Position numbers and translations under genes: made by a program. A stretch of DNA of 64,000 nt from CAZCDS01 sp964497585 (GTDB lineage: Bacteria; Desulfobacterota; Desulfomonilia; Desulfomonilales; Desulfomonilaceae): positions 62,001 to 126,000 of the forward strand of contig CAZCDS010000010.1 of the NCBI GenBank assembly GCA_964497585.1. Direction: 5' to 3'. Below are positions 9,390-18,140 of the stretch, in pieces. The notes beneath the pieces were generated by a model that saw only the letters and a program-made list of their open reading frames with translations, was not told the DNA's origin and made no database searches. The stretch's first letter is position 1. Every line of letters begins with the position of its first letter.

Positions 9390-11297
9390 ATGTCATTGAT
9401 CAGCCTGAACGCTTCTGGTAAAGAAGTCCTTCTCATGGGCAACGAGGCCATTGCCAGGGGAGCACTGGAAGCAGGAATTTCGGTTGCGGCCGCGTACCCC
9501 GGCAATCCTTCTTCGGAAATCATCGGATCGCTGGCCGAGGTGGCGGACGAGATGGGCCTCTACGTGGAGTGGTCGGTCAATGAGAAGGTGGCTCTCGAGG
9601 TCGCCGCGGCTGCCGCTTGCTCCGGTCTGAACGCTCTGGTAGCCATGAAACAGAACGGGCTCAACGTCGCTTCGGACTTCCTGTTCAATCTCAACCTCAC
9701 GGGAATCCGCGGCGGCCTCGTGCTCGTGGTGTGCGACGACCCTTCAGGCATATCCAGCACCAATGAGCAGGATTCGAGGATACAGGCGAAACCGGCCGAT
9801 CTTCCGCTCATGGAGCCATCGACCTTTCACGAGGCGAAGGACATGGTCCGCGAGGCTTTTGATGTCTCGAGGAAGATCAGGAACGTCTGTATCGTCCGCA
9901 GCGTCACCAGAATTTCCCATGCTCGAGGAAACGTCCTTCTCGGCGAGCTCCCCGAGTCCCGACCTGTGCCGCACTTTGACACGTCCTCGAGCCTCTCCGC
10001 GCTTCCCGTTGCCATGACCCACCCCGCGGCTCATGCCAGGTTCAAGCAGGCGGCCGAGATATTCGAGCGTTCCCCGTACAACAGGTACGACGGCCCCGAG
10101 AAACCGGAACTGACTATCATCACCTGCGGAGCGGGATGGCTTTTCGCGCAGGAGGCCATTCAACTGCTGGGCCTTGAATCGCGGGTCGGATTGCTCAAGA
10201 TCGGGACGACATGGCCGCTGCCCGAGGCATTCCTCCGTGAGCATCTTGCAACAACGGAGAAGGTCCTCTTCGTGGAGGAAGTCGATCCGGTGCTCGAGGA
10301 CAACGTCAAAGCGCTCTACGCCGACTATAGTCACGAGCTGCCCCCGATCCGATTCTTCGGCAAGAAATCGGGAACTGTCCCGGGCCTTGGGGAACTGAAT
10401 CCCGCGCTCGTGATCGACGTGATCTCAAAATTGACGGAGACGCGGATTCCCGAGACGGACACGAATTATGCGGACGAGGCCAAGGACGCGGGAGAGAACT
10501 TCGCGCCGCAGAGGTCGCTCGCGTTCTGCGCGGGGTGCCCGCACCGGGCTTCGTTCTGGGCCATCAAGAAGGCCCTCGCGCTTGATGGGAGGGACGGGGT
10601 GGTCTTCGGGGACATCGGTTGTTACGCTCTGTCTGTACTCCCCACGGGATTCCGGCTCTCCAAGACGCTGCACGCGATGGGATCGGGAACGGGGATGGCC
10701 TGCGGATTCGGGATGCTCGATCGGTTCGGAGCCACGCAACCCGCGATCGCGGTCTGTGGCGACTCGACCTTCTACCACGCGGCCATACCTGCGCTCATCA
10801 ACGGGCTGCATCACAATTCCAACTTCCTGCTCTTGCTCCTGGACAACAGTGCAACCGCCATGACCGGCTTTCAGCCCCATCCGGGAAGTACGGTCAACGC
10901 GATGGGAACCGACGCTCCGCCCATTGTCCTTGAGGACCTGTGCAGGTCGCTCGGAGTCAAGACCCTCATCGGAGATCCCTTTGACCTGGAGCAAACAGCC
11001 GGCACTATCTACGACTTGCTGCAGGAAAAGGGCGCAAAGGTGCTCATCCTCAGGCAGGAATGCGCTCTGGTGAGAGGCAGGAAGGCATCGAAACGATTCA
11101 AGGTCTCAATCGATCCCGAGAAGTGCATTGGTGAAGACTGCGGCTGTAACAGGCTCTGCACCCGCGTATTCCGATGCCCGGGACTGAACTGGAACGCAAG
11201 TCTCAACAAGTCATCAATCGACGAAGCGATCTGCGTCGGTTGTGGCGTATGCGCGGACATCTGCCCGACCCAGGCGATTTGCAAGGAGAGCGCGTAG
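9390..11297 (+). CDS. iorA: Indolepyruvate:ferredoxin oxidoreductase, alpha subunit
   Basis: A 635-residue thiamine-pyrophosphate enzyme that oxidatively decarboxylates aryl-2-oxoacids (from Trp, Phe, Tyr) to aryl-CoA and reduces ferredoxin; cytoplasmic and oxygen sensitive. The order is an N-terminal pyrimidine-binding domain (GNEAIARGALEAG, AAYPGNPSSEI), a middle transketolase C-like domain, the TPP domain (CAGCPHRASFWA; GDIGCYAL; GDSTFYHAAIPALIN) and a C-terminal 2[4Fe-4S] ferredoxin domain whose last cluster reads CVGCGVCADICP. The first cluster region (CIGEDCGCNRLC) has the usual extra Cys of IorA. The stop codon directly abuts the iorB start. Length and motifs fit the family well. The reverse, carboxylating direction is possible in anaerobes. 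Confidence 0.93.
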   Translation: MSLISLNASGKEVLLMGNEAIARGALEAGISVAAAYPGNPSSEIIGSLAEVADEMGLYVEWSVNEKVALEVAAAAACSGLNALVAMKQNGLNVASDFLFNLNLTGIRGGLVLVVCDDPSGISSTNEQDSRIQAKPADLPLMEPSTFHEAKDMVREAFDVSRKIRNVCIVRSVTRISHARGNVLLGELPESRPVPHFDTSSSLSALPVAMTHPAAHARFKQAAEIFERSPYNRYDGPEKPELTIITCGAGWLFAQEAIQLLGLESRVGLLKIGTTWPLPEAFLREHLATTEKVLFVEEVDPVLEDNVKALYADYSHELPPIRFFGKKSGTVPGLGELNPALVIDVISKLTETRIPETDTNYADEAKDAGENFAPQRSLAFCAGCPHRASFWAIKKALALDGRDGVVFGDIGCYALSVLPTGFRLSKTLHAMGSGTGMACGFGMLDRFGATQPAIAVCGDSTFYHAAIPALINGLHHNSNFLLLLLDNSATAMTGFQPHPGSTVNAMGTDAPPIVLEDLCRSLGVKTLIGDPFDLEQTAGTIYDLLQEKGAKVLILRQECALVRGRKASKRFKVSIDPEKCIGEDCGCNRLCTRVFRCPGLNWNASLNKSSIDEAICVGCGVCADICPTQAICKESA

Positions 11298-11906
11298 ATG
11301 AACAAAGACCCCTACAACGTGGTGGTGTGTGGTGTGGGCGGCCAGGGAAACGTTGTCGCATCACAACTGATGGGAGCGATTCTCGTCGGGCAAGGATTCA
11401 AGGTTACCATCGGTGAGACCTATGGCGCGTCGCAGCGTGGGGGGTCCGTGATGAGCCACGTCCGCATCTCCCGGACTTTGCAGCTCGGTCCCCTGATGCC
11501 ACCCCGCGCGGCGCATCTCGTCATCGCGCTGGAACCGAGCGAAGCAGCGCGAGTGCTCGCACAATTCGGCAATCCCGAGACCGTCTCCGTGGTCAATACC
11601 AGGCCGGTGCATCCCGTGGACGTTATCGCAGGAGACATCCCCTACCCTGACATGGACGCCCTGCTGAACAAGATAAAATCGCTCAGCCGCAAGAGCTACT
11701 TCGTTCAGGCCACCGACAAAGCCCTGGAACTGGGCAACCCTATTCTAGCCAACATCATCCTCATCGGAGCCGTCGCTGGCGCGGGGCTCCTCCCCATCAC
11801 CGAGGACGGACTCGCACAGGCGGTCGCCGACTACATGTCTCCCGACAAGGTCGATATCAACCGAAAAGCCTTCGAAACAGGCGTAGCCTTGGTGAACGGG
11901 GGATAG
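11298..11906 (+). CDS. iorB: Indolepyruvate:ferredoxin oxidoreductase, beta subunit
   Basis: A 202-residue gamma-type domain of the 2-oxoacid:ferredoxin oxidoreductases, partner of IorA, contributing to the CoA-dependent half of the reaction. It opens with YNVVVCGVGGQGNVVASQLM, then GETYGASQRGGSVMSHVRI, typical of IorB and PorG. The start ATG follows the iorA stop with no gap and has ggagagcg upstream, so the two are co-translated. Length and residues are ordinary for the family. No terminator hairpin with a T run was recognised after the stop; the next feature is the DnaA-box cluster. Confidence 0.92.
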   Translation: MNKDPYNVVVCGVGGQGNVVASQLMGAILVGQGFKVTIGETYGASQRGGSVMSHVRISRTLQLGPLMPPRAAHLVIALEPSEAARVLAQFGNPETVSVVNTRPVHPVDVIAGDIPYPDMDALLNKIKSLSRKSYFVQATDKALELGNPILANIILIGAVAGAGLLPITEDGLAQAVADYMSPDKVDINRKAFETGVALVNGG

Positions 11907-12120
11907 GAAGAAGATAGGGGGAGAACTCTTTACAGAAGTACTCCGCTGCACCCCTCCTCAAAAATTCCTGATGTTGCCCTGGATCTGCCTGGCGACGGGG
12001 AAAGGGGAATCGTGGAGCCGAGCCAGAGCGGATAGCTCACCTCCACGGCCACCTCTTGGGTTTTTGTTCGGTCATTTCAGCTCGTTGGTTCTCAGTCGGA
12101 TATCCTGGAAATCACGAGGT

Positions 12121-12353
12121 TTATTTGCCCCAAATTTGCGTTTTATCAACAGGTGTTTATAACTAAGATCCCGGTGTAACGAGAGTTAATCGACCCTTAA
12201 CATAACCGAATCCTTACAAATTACCTATTGATATTATTAATGTTTCACACGTGCCTCCTTTTGACACAAACCGCTCTCACTTCAATGATTTTGGGAATCC
12301 CGCGGGTCTATCCACAGGCTTGCCCCCAAGTTATCCACAGGAGCTGTGGAAAG
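12121..12353. other. DnaA-box cluster with AT-rich stretch: candidate replication origin (module 1)
   Basis: Boxes: TTATCAACA at 12143-12151, TGTTTATAA at 12154-12162 (reverse form), CTATCCACA at 12308-12316, the perfect consensus TTATCCACA at 12331-12339, and a partial TGTGGAAAG at 12345-12353 (reverse). Bases 12163-12260 are strikingly AT-rich for this GC-rich window (ttacaaattacctattgata, ttattaatgtttcac) and could be a DNA-unwinding element. The cluster sits between the convergent 3' ends of iorB and the acetyltransferase-like gene. A second copy of the box layout lies at 33838-34048. No dnaA gene is in the window. Function as an origin or as a DnaA-titrating site is inference. Confidence 0.6.
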
Positions 12354-12406
12354 GTGGAGCGACACGGGCGTAGCACATGGTGGGAACCGGGGAAGCTCGG
12401 TGGCCC

Positions 12407-13540
12407 TCACCACCGGTCCGCGAACGACTTTCGATAGACTCGGTACTTCTTGAATGGGCGAGCGCCGCCCTCTTTTTCGAGAACGTTGATGGCCTCGTTG
12501 TCTTCGAGATTCCAGCCGAGTTCGAGATAGTGGTACTTGTCGGTTCGGTCGGCCACCTGGAAGAGGTACTGCAGTCCCACGAAAGGTAGACCCAACTGGC
12601 GGTATTCCTCCTTGATCCCGAAGATGAGACCGCGCATTCCCCGGATCTCTTTGCGGTAGAGCAGAAACTTGAATAGGCCGAGCAGACCGATCTTTCCGTT
12701 GAGCCGTTTCAGGAGCGGATTGATGTCCGGGACCGACATCGCGACAGAGACTGGTTCGTCCTTGACGTAGATAAAGAACACCAGCTCGGGATCGGCGATC
12801 CTCACCAGGTCCTTCGTGAGTTCCCCGGCCTCTTCGTCCGTCATGGGAACATAACCCCAGTTCCGGTTCCAGCACTGGTCGTAGATGCTCTTGATGAGCC
12901 TTACGTCTTCCTCGAGGGTTTTGATGGTGGCGTGCCTGACCGTAATGTCCCCTCTTTCCATGACCTTCTCGCCGAGCTTCATCATCCATTCAGGCGGCTT
13001 CCACGATCGATCGACGTAATAGGATTGGAGGTCTTTCTCCTTGCGAAAACCCGCCTGCTCAACGAGATCATGGTAGTAGCGTGGGTTGTACGGCATCATG
13101 AATGTCGGTGGCTGCTCGTACCCTTCGTAAAGCATTCCGATCTCGTAATTGGTCGAAGGATTGAGCGGCCCCCGCAGGAAGGTCATCCCCTTCTTGCACA
13201 CCCACTCTTCCACCTGGGAAAAGAGCGCCTTGGCCGCGTCCTTGTCGTCGAAGCACTCGAAGAAGCCCCAGATTCCCATACCCGTGCGGTGGTAGTTGTT
13301 GTAATTCCCGTCAATAATGCCGGCGATGCGGCCCACTGTTTCATTTCCTCGTCGAGCGAGTAGCAGGAGCTGTTCGGAAAAGTTCCAAAAGGGATGCGAG
13401 TTCTTGTCGAGCAGATGTCTCACGACCTTCTTGAGCGGGGGCACCCAATTGGGATCGTCAGCGTAGATTTTCCATGGGAAGTCTACGAATTCTTTCATCT
13501 GTCCAGGTGTTTCTACTGAGACTATCTTAACCTCCGACAT
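12407..13540 (-). CDS. GNAT-fold acetyltransferase-like protein (YghO-like)
   Basis: A 377-residue protein whose start is placed at 13540 (MSEVKIVSVET), where ggaggga precedes the ATG. The N-terminal part has FPWKIYADDPNWVPPL and LLARRGNETVGRIAGIID, typical of a family of large GNAT-related proteins that includes E. coli YghO. The middle holds RGPLNPSTNYEIGML and PYNPRYYHDLVEQAGF. A second GNAT-like segment ends with FGIKEEYRQLGL and ELGWNLEDNEAINVLEKEGG. The substrate is unknown. It is monocistronic as far as can be seen, convergent with iorB across the DnaA-box cluster. The family call is moderately firm; enzymatic activity is not shown. Confidence 0.7.
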   Translation of the reverse strand: MSEVKIVSVETPGQMKEFVDFPWKIYADDPNWVPPLKKVVRHLLDKNSHPFWNFSEQLLLLARRGNETVGRIAGIIDGNYNNYHRTGMGIWGFFECFDDKDAAKALFSQVEEWVCKKGMTFLRGPLNPSTNYEIGMLYEGYEQPPTFMMPYNPRYYHDLVEQAGFRKEKDLQSYYVDRSWKPPEWMMKLGEKVMERGDITVRHATIKTLEEDVRLIKSIYDQCWNRNWGYVPMTDEEAGELTKDLVRIADPELVFFIYVKDEPVSVAMSVPDINPLLKRLNGKIGLLGLFKFLLYRKEIRGMRGLIFGIKEEYRQLGLPFVGLQYLFQVADRTDKYHYLELGWNLEDNEAINVLEKEGGARPFKKYRVYRKSFADRW

Positions 13541-13760
13541 ACATCTCCCTCCGCGAGATCTTCGAGGGGGCAAGCCTCGTCTACGCCGGCCTCATGCACG
13601 CGTCCTCAAATGCCTTCCCGCCAATAAGGCGTGGAACCGTTTCGAAGGCAGTTCCGACGTAAAAAAATAAAATCTCATCGCACTGCGCCGTTGTCAAGGC
13701 CGGCTTCACCAGGAGTTTTCCCAAATCCCACCGGCGAGCCCTTACGAAAACCGCAAGCCA

Positions 13761-14972
13761 TCATGCCACGGCTCTTTCCCTTCTCCGTCGGAGGCGGTTT
13801 CTCGCGTAAACGGCAGGCGCGCCCACCGTGCCCAGTCCGCTCAGCGCTGCGATCCCGTACACGGCCCATGCGGGGAGCATCGAGATCAACCCCGCGAGGA
13901 GCAGGGTCAACCGGTGTTGCCAGATGGTTCGCGTGGTTCGGACTCCGTATTTCGCAATCTTGAGGTACTTGATAAACTTCGTTGGGCCGGTCTTCACGAG
14001 GAGACGGGTTCCGTCCGGCCCATACTTGATTGCCGTGTTCATGGCTTCGGTTACGTTCTTGCTCTTGCCGAATCTCTTTGCGACCTTTACTGGAGCATCC
14101 CCGCCCAATTTCAGGAACTTGCCTGTGCGTTTACCGAAGACCTTCGCGACCCGCTCCATCACCTTGATATCCCTTATGTTCTTGCAGCGGGAGATGATGG
14201 TCAAGAAGTCCCGCAGCTTGAGACCCTTGACCTTGGAAATGCTGTAGATCGACCGGGAGACAGGCCTGAGAGGCTTGAGGCTTCTCAACCTTGTGCACTT
14301 GCGGAAGATTCGGACTAGCGACCGCTGAAGTGATTTAGGAAGCTTTCCCATCTTCTTGGCCAGTTTCAGCAGGGAAACGGATACCTTCGCGGAGATCCCC
14401 GCGGGAGCGGCCGCACCTGCAGTGGGTGCGGCTGCTAGTACTGTGGCGCCCGTAAGCAAGACCCCTAAGCCGGCGAGCGCAATGGTGAAATCGCTCGTCT
14501 CCCGACCGTAGTACTTGTCCAGAGCTCCCCAGACCAGGTCCCGGACATCTCCCACGACAAAGAAATCCGACACCGTCGCCGAGACGAGGGACTCCAGGCA
14601 CGCACCCTTCCCTTTCCACACACCGCTCCAAAGGTCTTTGAGCACAAAGAGGTAGGCTTCCCGCTTTTCCCTGATCTCATCATAGAGCTTCGTGACCCGC
14701 GGGTCGTTTTTGACGTAATCGTACTCCCGGAAATAGTCGAGATATTCCAGCGCATCACAGTATTCCCCTGCTTTTGCCAGCTCTTCGGCTCTTGGCGTCG
14801 GGTCTAGCTCGCGGAGGGCTTGAAATTGGGTCAGGAGCTTCATTTCGTGCTGCTCAGCCAATACGTAGACGGAGACCCCGAAGATGAGGGTCACAACGAG
14901 GTACGCTACGAGTTTGGTCGCGAACCAACTCGGACCCGCCAGGCTTTTCATTGTTTTACGGACCGCGCTCAT
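13761..14972 (-). CDS. Membrane protein of unknown function
   Basis: Not recognised. The 403 residues show a likely transmembrane helix at about 20-40, a charged helical region (EELAKAGEYCDALEYLDYF) at about 60-130, a Gly/Ala-rich hydrophobic segment at about 163-195 (ALAGLGVLLTGATVLAAAP), a long strongly basic helical middle (many LKLAKKMGKLPKSLQ-like stretches) at about 200-345, and a final hydrophobic pair at about 350-390 before an Arg-rich end (RNRLRRRRERAVA). The layout of hydrophobic ends around a basic core recalls unassigned inner-membrane proteins seen near mobile DNA, but I cannot name a family. It lies about 40 bases downstream of the CitE-like gene on the same strand, so may be co-transcribed. 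Confidence 0.65.
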   Translation of the reverse strand: MSAVRKTMKSLAGPSWFATKLVAYLVVTLIFGVSVYVLAEQHEMKLLTQFQALRELDPTPRAEELAKAGEYCDALEYLDYFREYDYVKNDPRVTKLYDEIREKREAYLFVLKDLWSGVWKGKGACLESLVSATVSDFFVVGDVRDLVWGALDKYYGRETSDFTIALAGLGVLLTGATVLAAAPTAGAAAPAGISAKVSVSLLKLAKKMGKLPKSLQRSLVRIFRKCTRLRSLKPLRPVSRSIYSISKVKGLKLRDFLTIISRCKNIRDIKVMERVAKVFGKRTGKFLKLGGDAPVKVAKRFGKSKNVTEAMNTAIKYGPDGTRLLVKTGPTKFIKYLKIAKYGVRTTRTIWQHRLTLLLAGLISMLPAWAVYGIAALSGLGTVGAPAVYARNRLRRRRERAVA

Positions 14973-15016
14973 AACGGCCGCGTCCCCATTCTCCTCCGCG
15001 CAATCGCATCTGCATT

Positions 15017-15934
15017 CTACTTATGTCGTGCGAGCGCGTCGGCTTTGATCGCTTCCTTTTGAGCCACCGCGTCGGCTCGGGCGACGATCTGCAATGCCTG
15101 CTTGTAAATCGGCGTATCGATCATCCGGCCGTCGAGACTCGTTGCCGCCCTCCCCTCGTCGAGCGCCCGTTCGAATGCCTCGATCACCCTCCGGGCCTCG
15201 TAAACTCGCTCGGCGGCAGGAGCGAAGACCCGGTTCAGGATCGGTACCTGTCCGGGATGGATGCAGTAAGCGCCGACGAATCCAAGGTCTCGGGATCTCA
15301 GAGCGGCCCTCTCGAATGCTCCCAGGTCCGAGAACTCCGCCACGCTTCCCATGATGCCCAACGGCGCGATTCCCCCGGCCTTGGAGACGGTCGCCAGCAG
15401 ACTCAAAGGATAGAAAAGTTCCACGGCGTCTGGGGATGGCCTGACTCCCATTTCCAGACAGTAGTCGTCCGTCCCCAGGCTCATTGACTCGGTTCGTGAG
15501 CCCGCCGCCGCGATCTCCTCGCATTTGAGAATACCCAGAGGACTCTCGACATGGATCGCGATTTTCACCGTACCTGGAGTGATTCCCCGTGACTCCTCCA
15601 GCTCGGTGATTGCGGCCTCCAGCTTGGTCACTTGACCCGCGGACTCGACCTTTGGCAAGAAAATCCCATGGAGGTCGGGAAAGACCGATGCGTCGAGATC
15701 CTCGTCGAGCATTTCCCGGTCGTTGTTGACCCGCACAAGAACGTCCGCGCCCCCTCGAGCGGCCGACGGTATCGCTTCCTTGACCGCCTGACGGGCCTGT
15801 TCTTTTTCGGTCGGCGGTACGGCGTCTTCAAGATCCAGGAGAATGGCGTCCGCGTTCCTAAGATAAGCCTTCTCCACGAATCGTGGAACATTGAGGGGCA
15901 TAATCAACATCGAGCGTTGCACGAATCCGGACAT
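15017..15934 (-). CDS. HpcH/HpaI aldolase family, CitE/malyl-CoA lyase-like
   Basis: The start is set at 15934 (MSGFVQRSML), with aggata upstream; a longer frame to 15976 adds 14 residues. The 305-residue TIM barrel has the CitE signature: RSMLIMPLNVPRF near the N-terminus (CoA site), DAILLDLEDAVPPTEK, the metal-binding Glu in IHVESPLGI and the metal-binding Asp in LGTDDYCLEMGV. Members cleave or form (3S)-citramalyl-, malyl- or citryl-CoA. No citrate lyase alpha or gamma genes lie nearby, so a stand-alone malyl/citramalyl-CoA lyase or thioesterase role is more likely than citrate lyase. Substrate not resolved. Confidence 0.85.
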   Translation of the reverse strand: MSGFVQRSMLIMPLNVPRFVEKAYLRNADAILLDLEDAVPPTEKEQARQAVKEAIPSAARGGADVLVRVNNDREMLDEDLDASVFPDLHGIFLPKVESAGQVTKLEAAITELEESRGITPGTVKIAIHVESPLGILKCEEIAAAGSRTESMSLGTDDYCLEMGVRPSPDAVELFYPLSLLATVSKAGGIAPLGIMGSVAEFSDLGAFERAALRSRDLGFVGAYCIHPGQVPILNRVFAPAAERVYEARRVIEAFERALDEGRAATSLDGRMIDTPIYKQALQIVARADAVAQKEAIKADALARHK

Positions 15935-16172
15935 ATACGTTATCCTGATGTTACAACTACTTACGCTGTCAGCCAAGCGTGCAGGTCAGGCAAGCACAAT
16001 GAGCATCGTCGAACCACTCTGTTGCCCGCATCAGGGCATGTGCTTATTATAGAATCAATCGGACGTGGCCGCCAGTGTCGGTTGTCGCTTCCGACCGGAG
16101 AACCTCGACCCACTCGGCCTGGTGTTACCTGGGCCGGAACGTCGCGGCCCAGCAAAGAGCACGGGAGATACC

Positions 16173-16763
16173 ATGATCAAATTCAACGGAGTCAACCATC
16201 TTGCCATGGCCACCGGAGATATGGACAAAACGATCCGCTACTGGCGGGATCTTCTCGGGATGAGATTGGTTGCCGGTGTCGGGCAACCCGGCTACCGCCA
16301 CTACTTTTTCGAGATCTCCGACACGGATATGATCGCCTTCTTCGAATGGCCCGGCGTTGAGCCAATGCCGCAGAAGGACCACGGAGCCCCCGTCAAGGGG
16401 CCATTCGGGTTCGATCACGTCTCGTTCGGAGTCGAGACGGAACAAGCGCTGTGGGAACTCAAGGACAAGCTCGACGCGGCGGGCTTCTGGGTGTCGGAAG
16501 TAGTGGATCACGGATTCATATTCTCGATCTACTCCTTCGACCCCAACGAGATCCCTGTAGAATTCAGCTATGCTAAACGGGGAGAAGAGATCCGCAAAGA
16601 GCCGCGAATGGTGGACAAAGCGCCATCCGACATTACCAGAGAAGGATCGGAACCCCAATTCGATCGGTGGCCCCGGGTGACAGATCCCACTCCGCCTGAC
16701 ACGAGGAAAGTGTACCCCGGTGCAGGCAGCGAACTATTTCACGGCATAGTGAGCGATTCCTGA
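16173..16763 (+). CDS. VOC-superfamily (glyoxalase/extradiol dioxygenase-like) protein
   Basis: The start is ATG 16173, preceded by gggaga; the frame is open further left but lacks similarity there. The first 130 residues form the paired beta-alpha-beta-beta-beta modules of the vicinal oxygen chelate fold: INHLAMATGDMDKTIRYWRD-like opening (the actual residues begin VNHLAMATGD), then FGFDHVSFGVE and DPNEIPVEFSYAKRG. Candidate metal ligands are His in VNHLAM, His in FDHVSF and Glu in PVEFSY. The C-terminal 65 residues are an extension with many Pro and acidic residues. The reaction is unknown. It is convergent with dsrP; a strong bidirectional terminator separates them. Confidence 0.75.
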   Translation: MIKFNGVNHLAMATGDMDKTIRYWRDLLGMRLVAGVGQPGYRHYFFEISDTDMIAFFEWPGVEPMPQKDHGAPVKGPFGFDHVSFGVETEQALWELKDKLDAAGFWVSEVVDHGFIFSIYSFDPNEIPVEFSYAKRGEEIRKEPRMVDKAPSDITREGSEPQFDRWPRVTDPTPPDTRKVYPGAGSELFHGIVSDS

Positions 16764-16902
16764 GGGCGGGGCAAGAGCCTACCGGGGAGGCCCCCTCGTT
16801 GCAAGGGGGTGTGAGCGAAAATCCCAGGTAAGTCATTGGATCGCACATCAGTATTGCGCGCAGCCCGTCATCCGCATGCGGTTCGAACAGAGAAGTCTAA
16901 AT

Positions 16903-16943
16903 AAAAAAGGGACAGCCTCCGAGATTGGTACTGTCCCTTTTTT
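16903..16943. terminator. Bidirectional rho-independent terminator
   Basis: A 13-base inverted repeat, aaaaaagggacag at 16903-16915 and ctgtccctttttt at 16931-16943, around a 15-base loop. The T run on one side and the A run on the other make it a terminator for both the VOC gene (+) and the dsr operon (-), which converge here. Confidence 0.85.
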
Positions 16944-16975
16944 CGAATGTAGACCGTCTTCCGGCGGTTATGTGA

Positions 16976-18133
16976 TCACGTCTCGATCTCGTGCCGAACG
17001 GAAATGGCCACCTTGTACAGGATGGTCAGGATGAGGAATCCAAGCGCCCAAACGCCCAGCGTGATCGACATCTCCGGAATCGTCGGCGTGTACTGGAAGA
17101 CATCGTCCAAGGGCGACGGGATGAATCCTCCAATGACCAGGGCAACGCCCTTCTCGATCCACAGGGAGAAGAAGACAGCGAGACAGCCTATCGGGAGGAC
17201 GGTCGGGCTGTGTCTCGTTTGTGGGATGATCATCAGGGCCGCGCCGATAAACGCCAGGATGGCGCAGATCCACATGGCGGGCATCAGGTTGCCCTTGCCT
17301 TGCAGCCCCGCGAAGAGATACTCGAAATGGTACATGTGGTCGGGAATCTGGCTGTAGAAGACCGTGAAGAGCTCACAAAAGAAAAAGAAGATGCTGACCG
17401 TCATGGCGTATGCGACGATCTTGGCCAGGGTCTGAATGGGCTCCCATCCCGCGTCGAATTTGCCCAGCTTCCGCAGCAGGAGCGCGATCAGGATCAGAAG
17501 AGCGGGACCGGCGGCGAAGGCCGAACCAAGAAAACGCGGCGCCATGATGGCCGTGAGCCAAAAGCCCCTTCCCGGCAAACCCGCGTACAGGAACGCGGTA
17601 ACCGTATGAATGCTTATTGCCCACGGGATCGAGATATAGATAAGCACCTTCACCCATGTGGGAGGCGGCGCATCTCTGCGAGCGCATCCGAGCACGACCC
17701 ACCCGATGACAATGTTGAGGAACAGATACCCGTTGAGAACGATCATGTCCCAAAACAGCACCGAATTCGGTGTGGGGTGGAGCAGTACGTTAAAGGCTCT
17801 GTCCGGACGCCCGAGGTCGGTGATGATGAACGTGAGGCACATCGTCACCGAAGCCACCGCCAGGAACTCGCCGAGGACGGTAATCCGGCCGAAGAGCTTG
17901 TAGTTGTGGAGGTAATAGGGCAGGACCAACATCACAGCGGACGCGGCCACTCCGACGAGAAAAGTAAACTGCCCGATGTACAAGCCCCACGAGACGTCCC
18001 TGCTCATGCCGGTGATTCCCAAGCCATATCCGAGCTGTCGGAGGTAGTTCAGGAACCCGAATCCGAAAATCACGAGCAGAACAAATATCCAGGCTTTGTA
18101 GCCTTTGCTTCCAGTTAATGCCTTTTCTAACAT
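16976..18133 (-). CDS. dsrP: DsrP, NrfD-type quinone-interacting membrane subunit
   Basis: A 385-residue integral membrane protein of the NrfD/PsrC family with about ten hydrophobic helices. Typical stretches are YIGQFTFLVGVAASAVMLVL early, LHPTPNSVLFWDMIVLNGY in the middle and MPAMWICAILAFIGAALMI late. It is the last gene of rsbRD-N/dsrMKJOP. In the DsrMKJOP complex DsrP is thought to exchange electrons with the menaquinone pool and hand them to the periplasmic Fe-S protein DsrO. The start lies 7 bases after the dsrO stop. Length and gene order match sulfate reducers. The shared terminator at 16903-16943 ends the operon. Confidence 0.93.
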   Translation of the reverse strand: MLEKALTGSKGYKAWIFVLLVIFGFGFLNYLRQLGYGLGITGMSRDVSWGLYIGQFTFLVGVAASAVMLVLPYYLHNYKLFGRITVLGEFLAVASVTMCLTFIITDLGRPDRAFNVLLHPTPNSVLFWDMIVLNGYLFLNIVIGWVVLGCARRDAPPPTWVKVLIYISIPWAISIHTVTAFLYAGLPGRGFWLTAIMAPRFLGSAFAAGPALLILIALLLRKLGKFDAGWEPIQTLAKIVAYAMTVSIFFFFCELFTVFYSQIPDHMYHFEYLFAGLQGKGNLMPAMWICAILAFIGAALMIIPQTRHSPTVLPIGCLAVFFSLWIEKGVALVIGGFIPSPLDDVFQYTPTIPEMSITLGVWALGFLILTILYKVAISVRHEIET

Positions 18134-18140
18134 CGGTACC

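Noticed and set aside
16865..16890. tRNA-like GGTTCGAA near 16881
   Set aside because: No cloverleaf stems fit around it; no tRNA gene was found in the window.
16991..18118. Long open frame of 375 codons on the plus strand opposite dsrP
   Set aside because: It is the exact antisense of a clear membrane protein gene, its translation is very rich in charged residues and Arg-Gly, as mirror frames of hydrophobic genes are, and it has no ribosome site.
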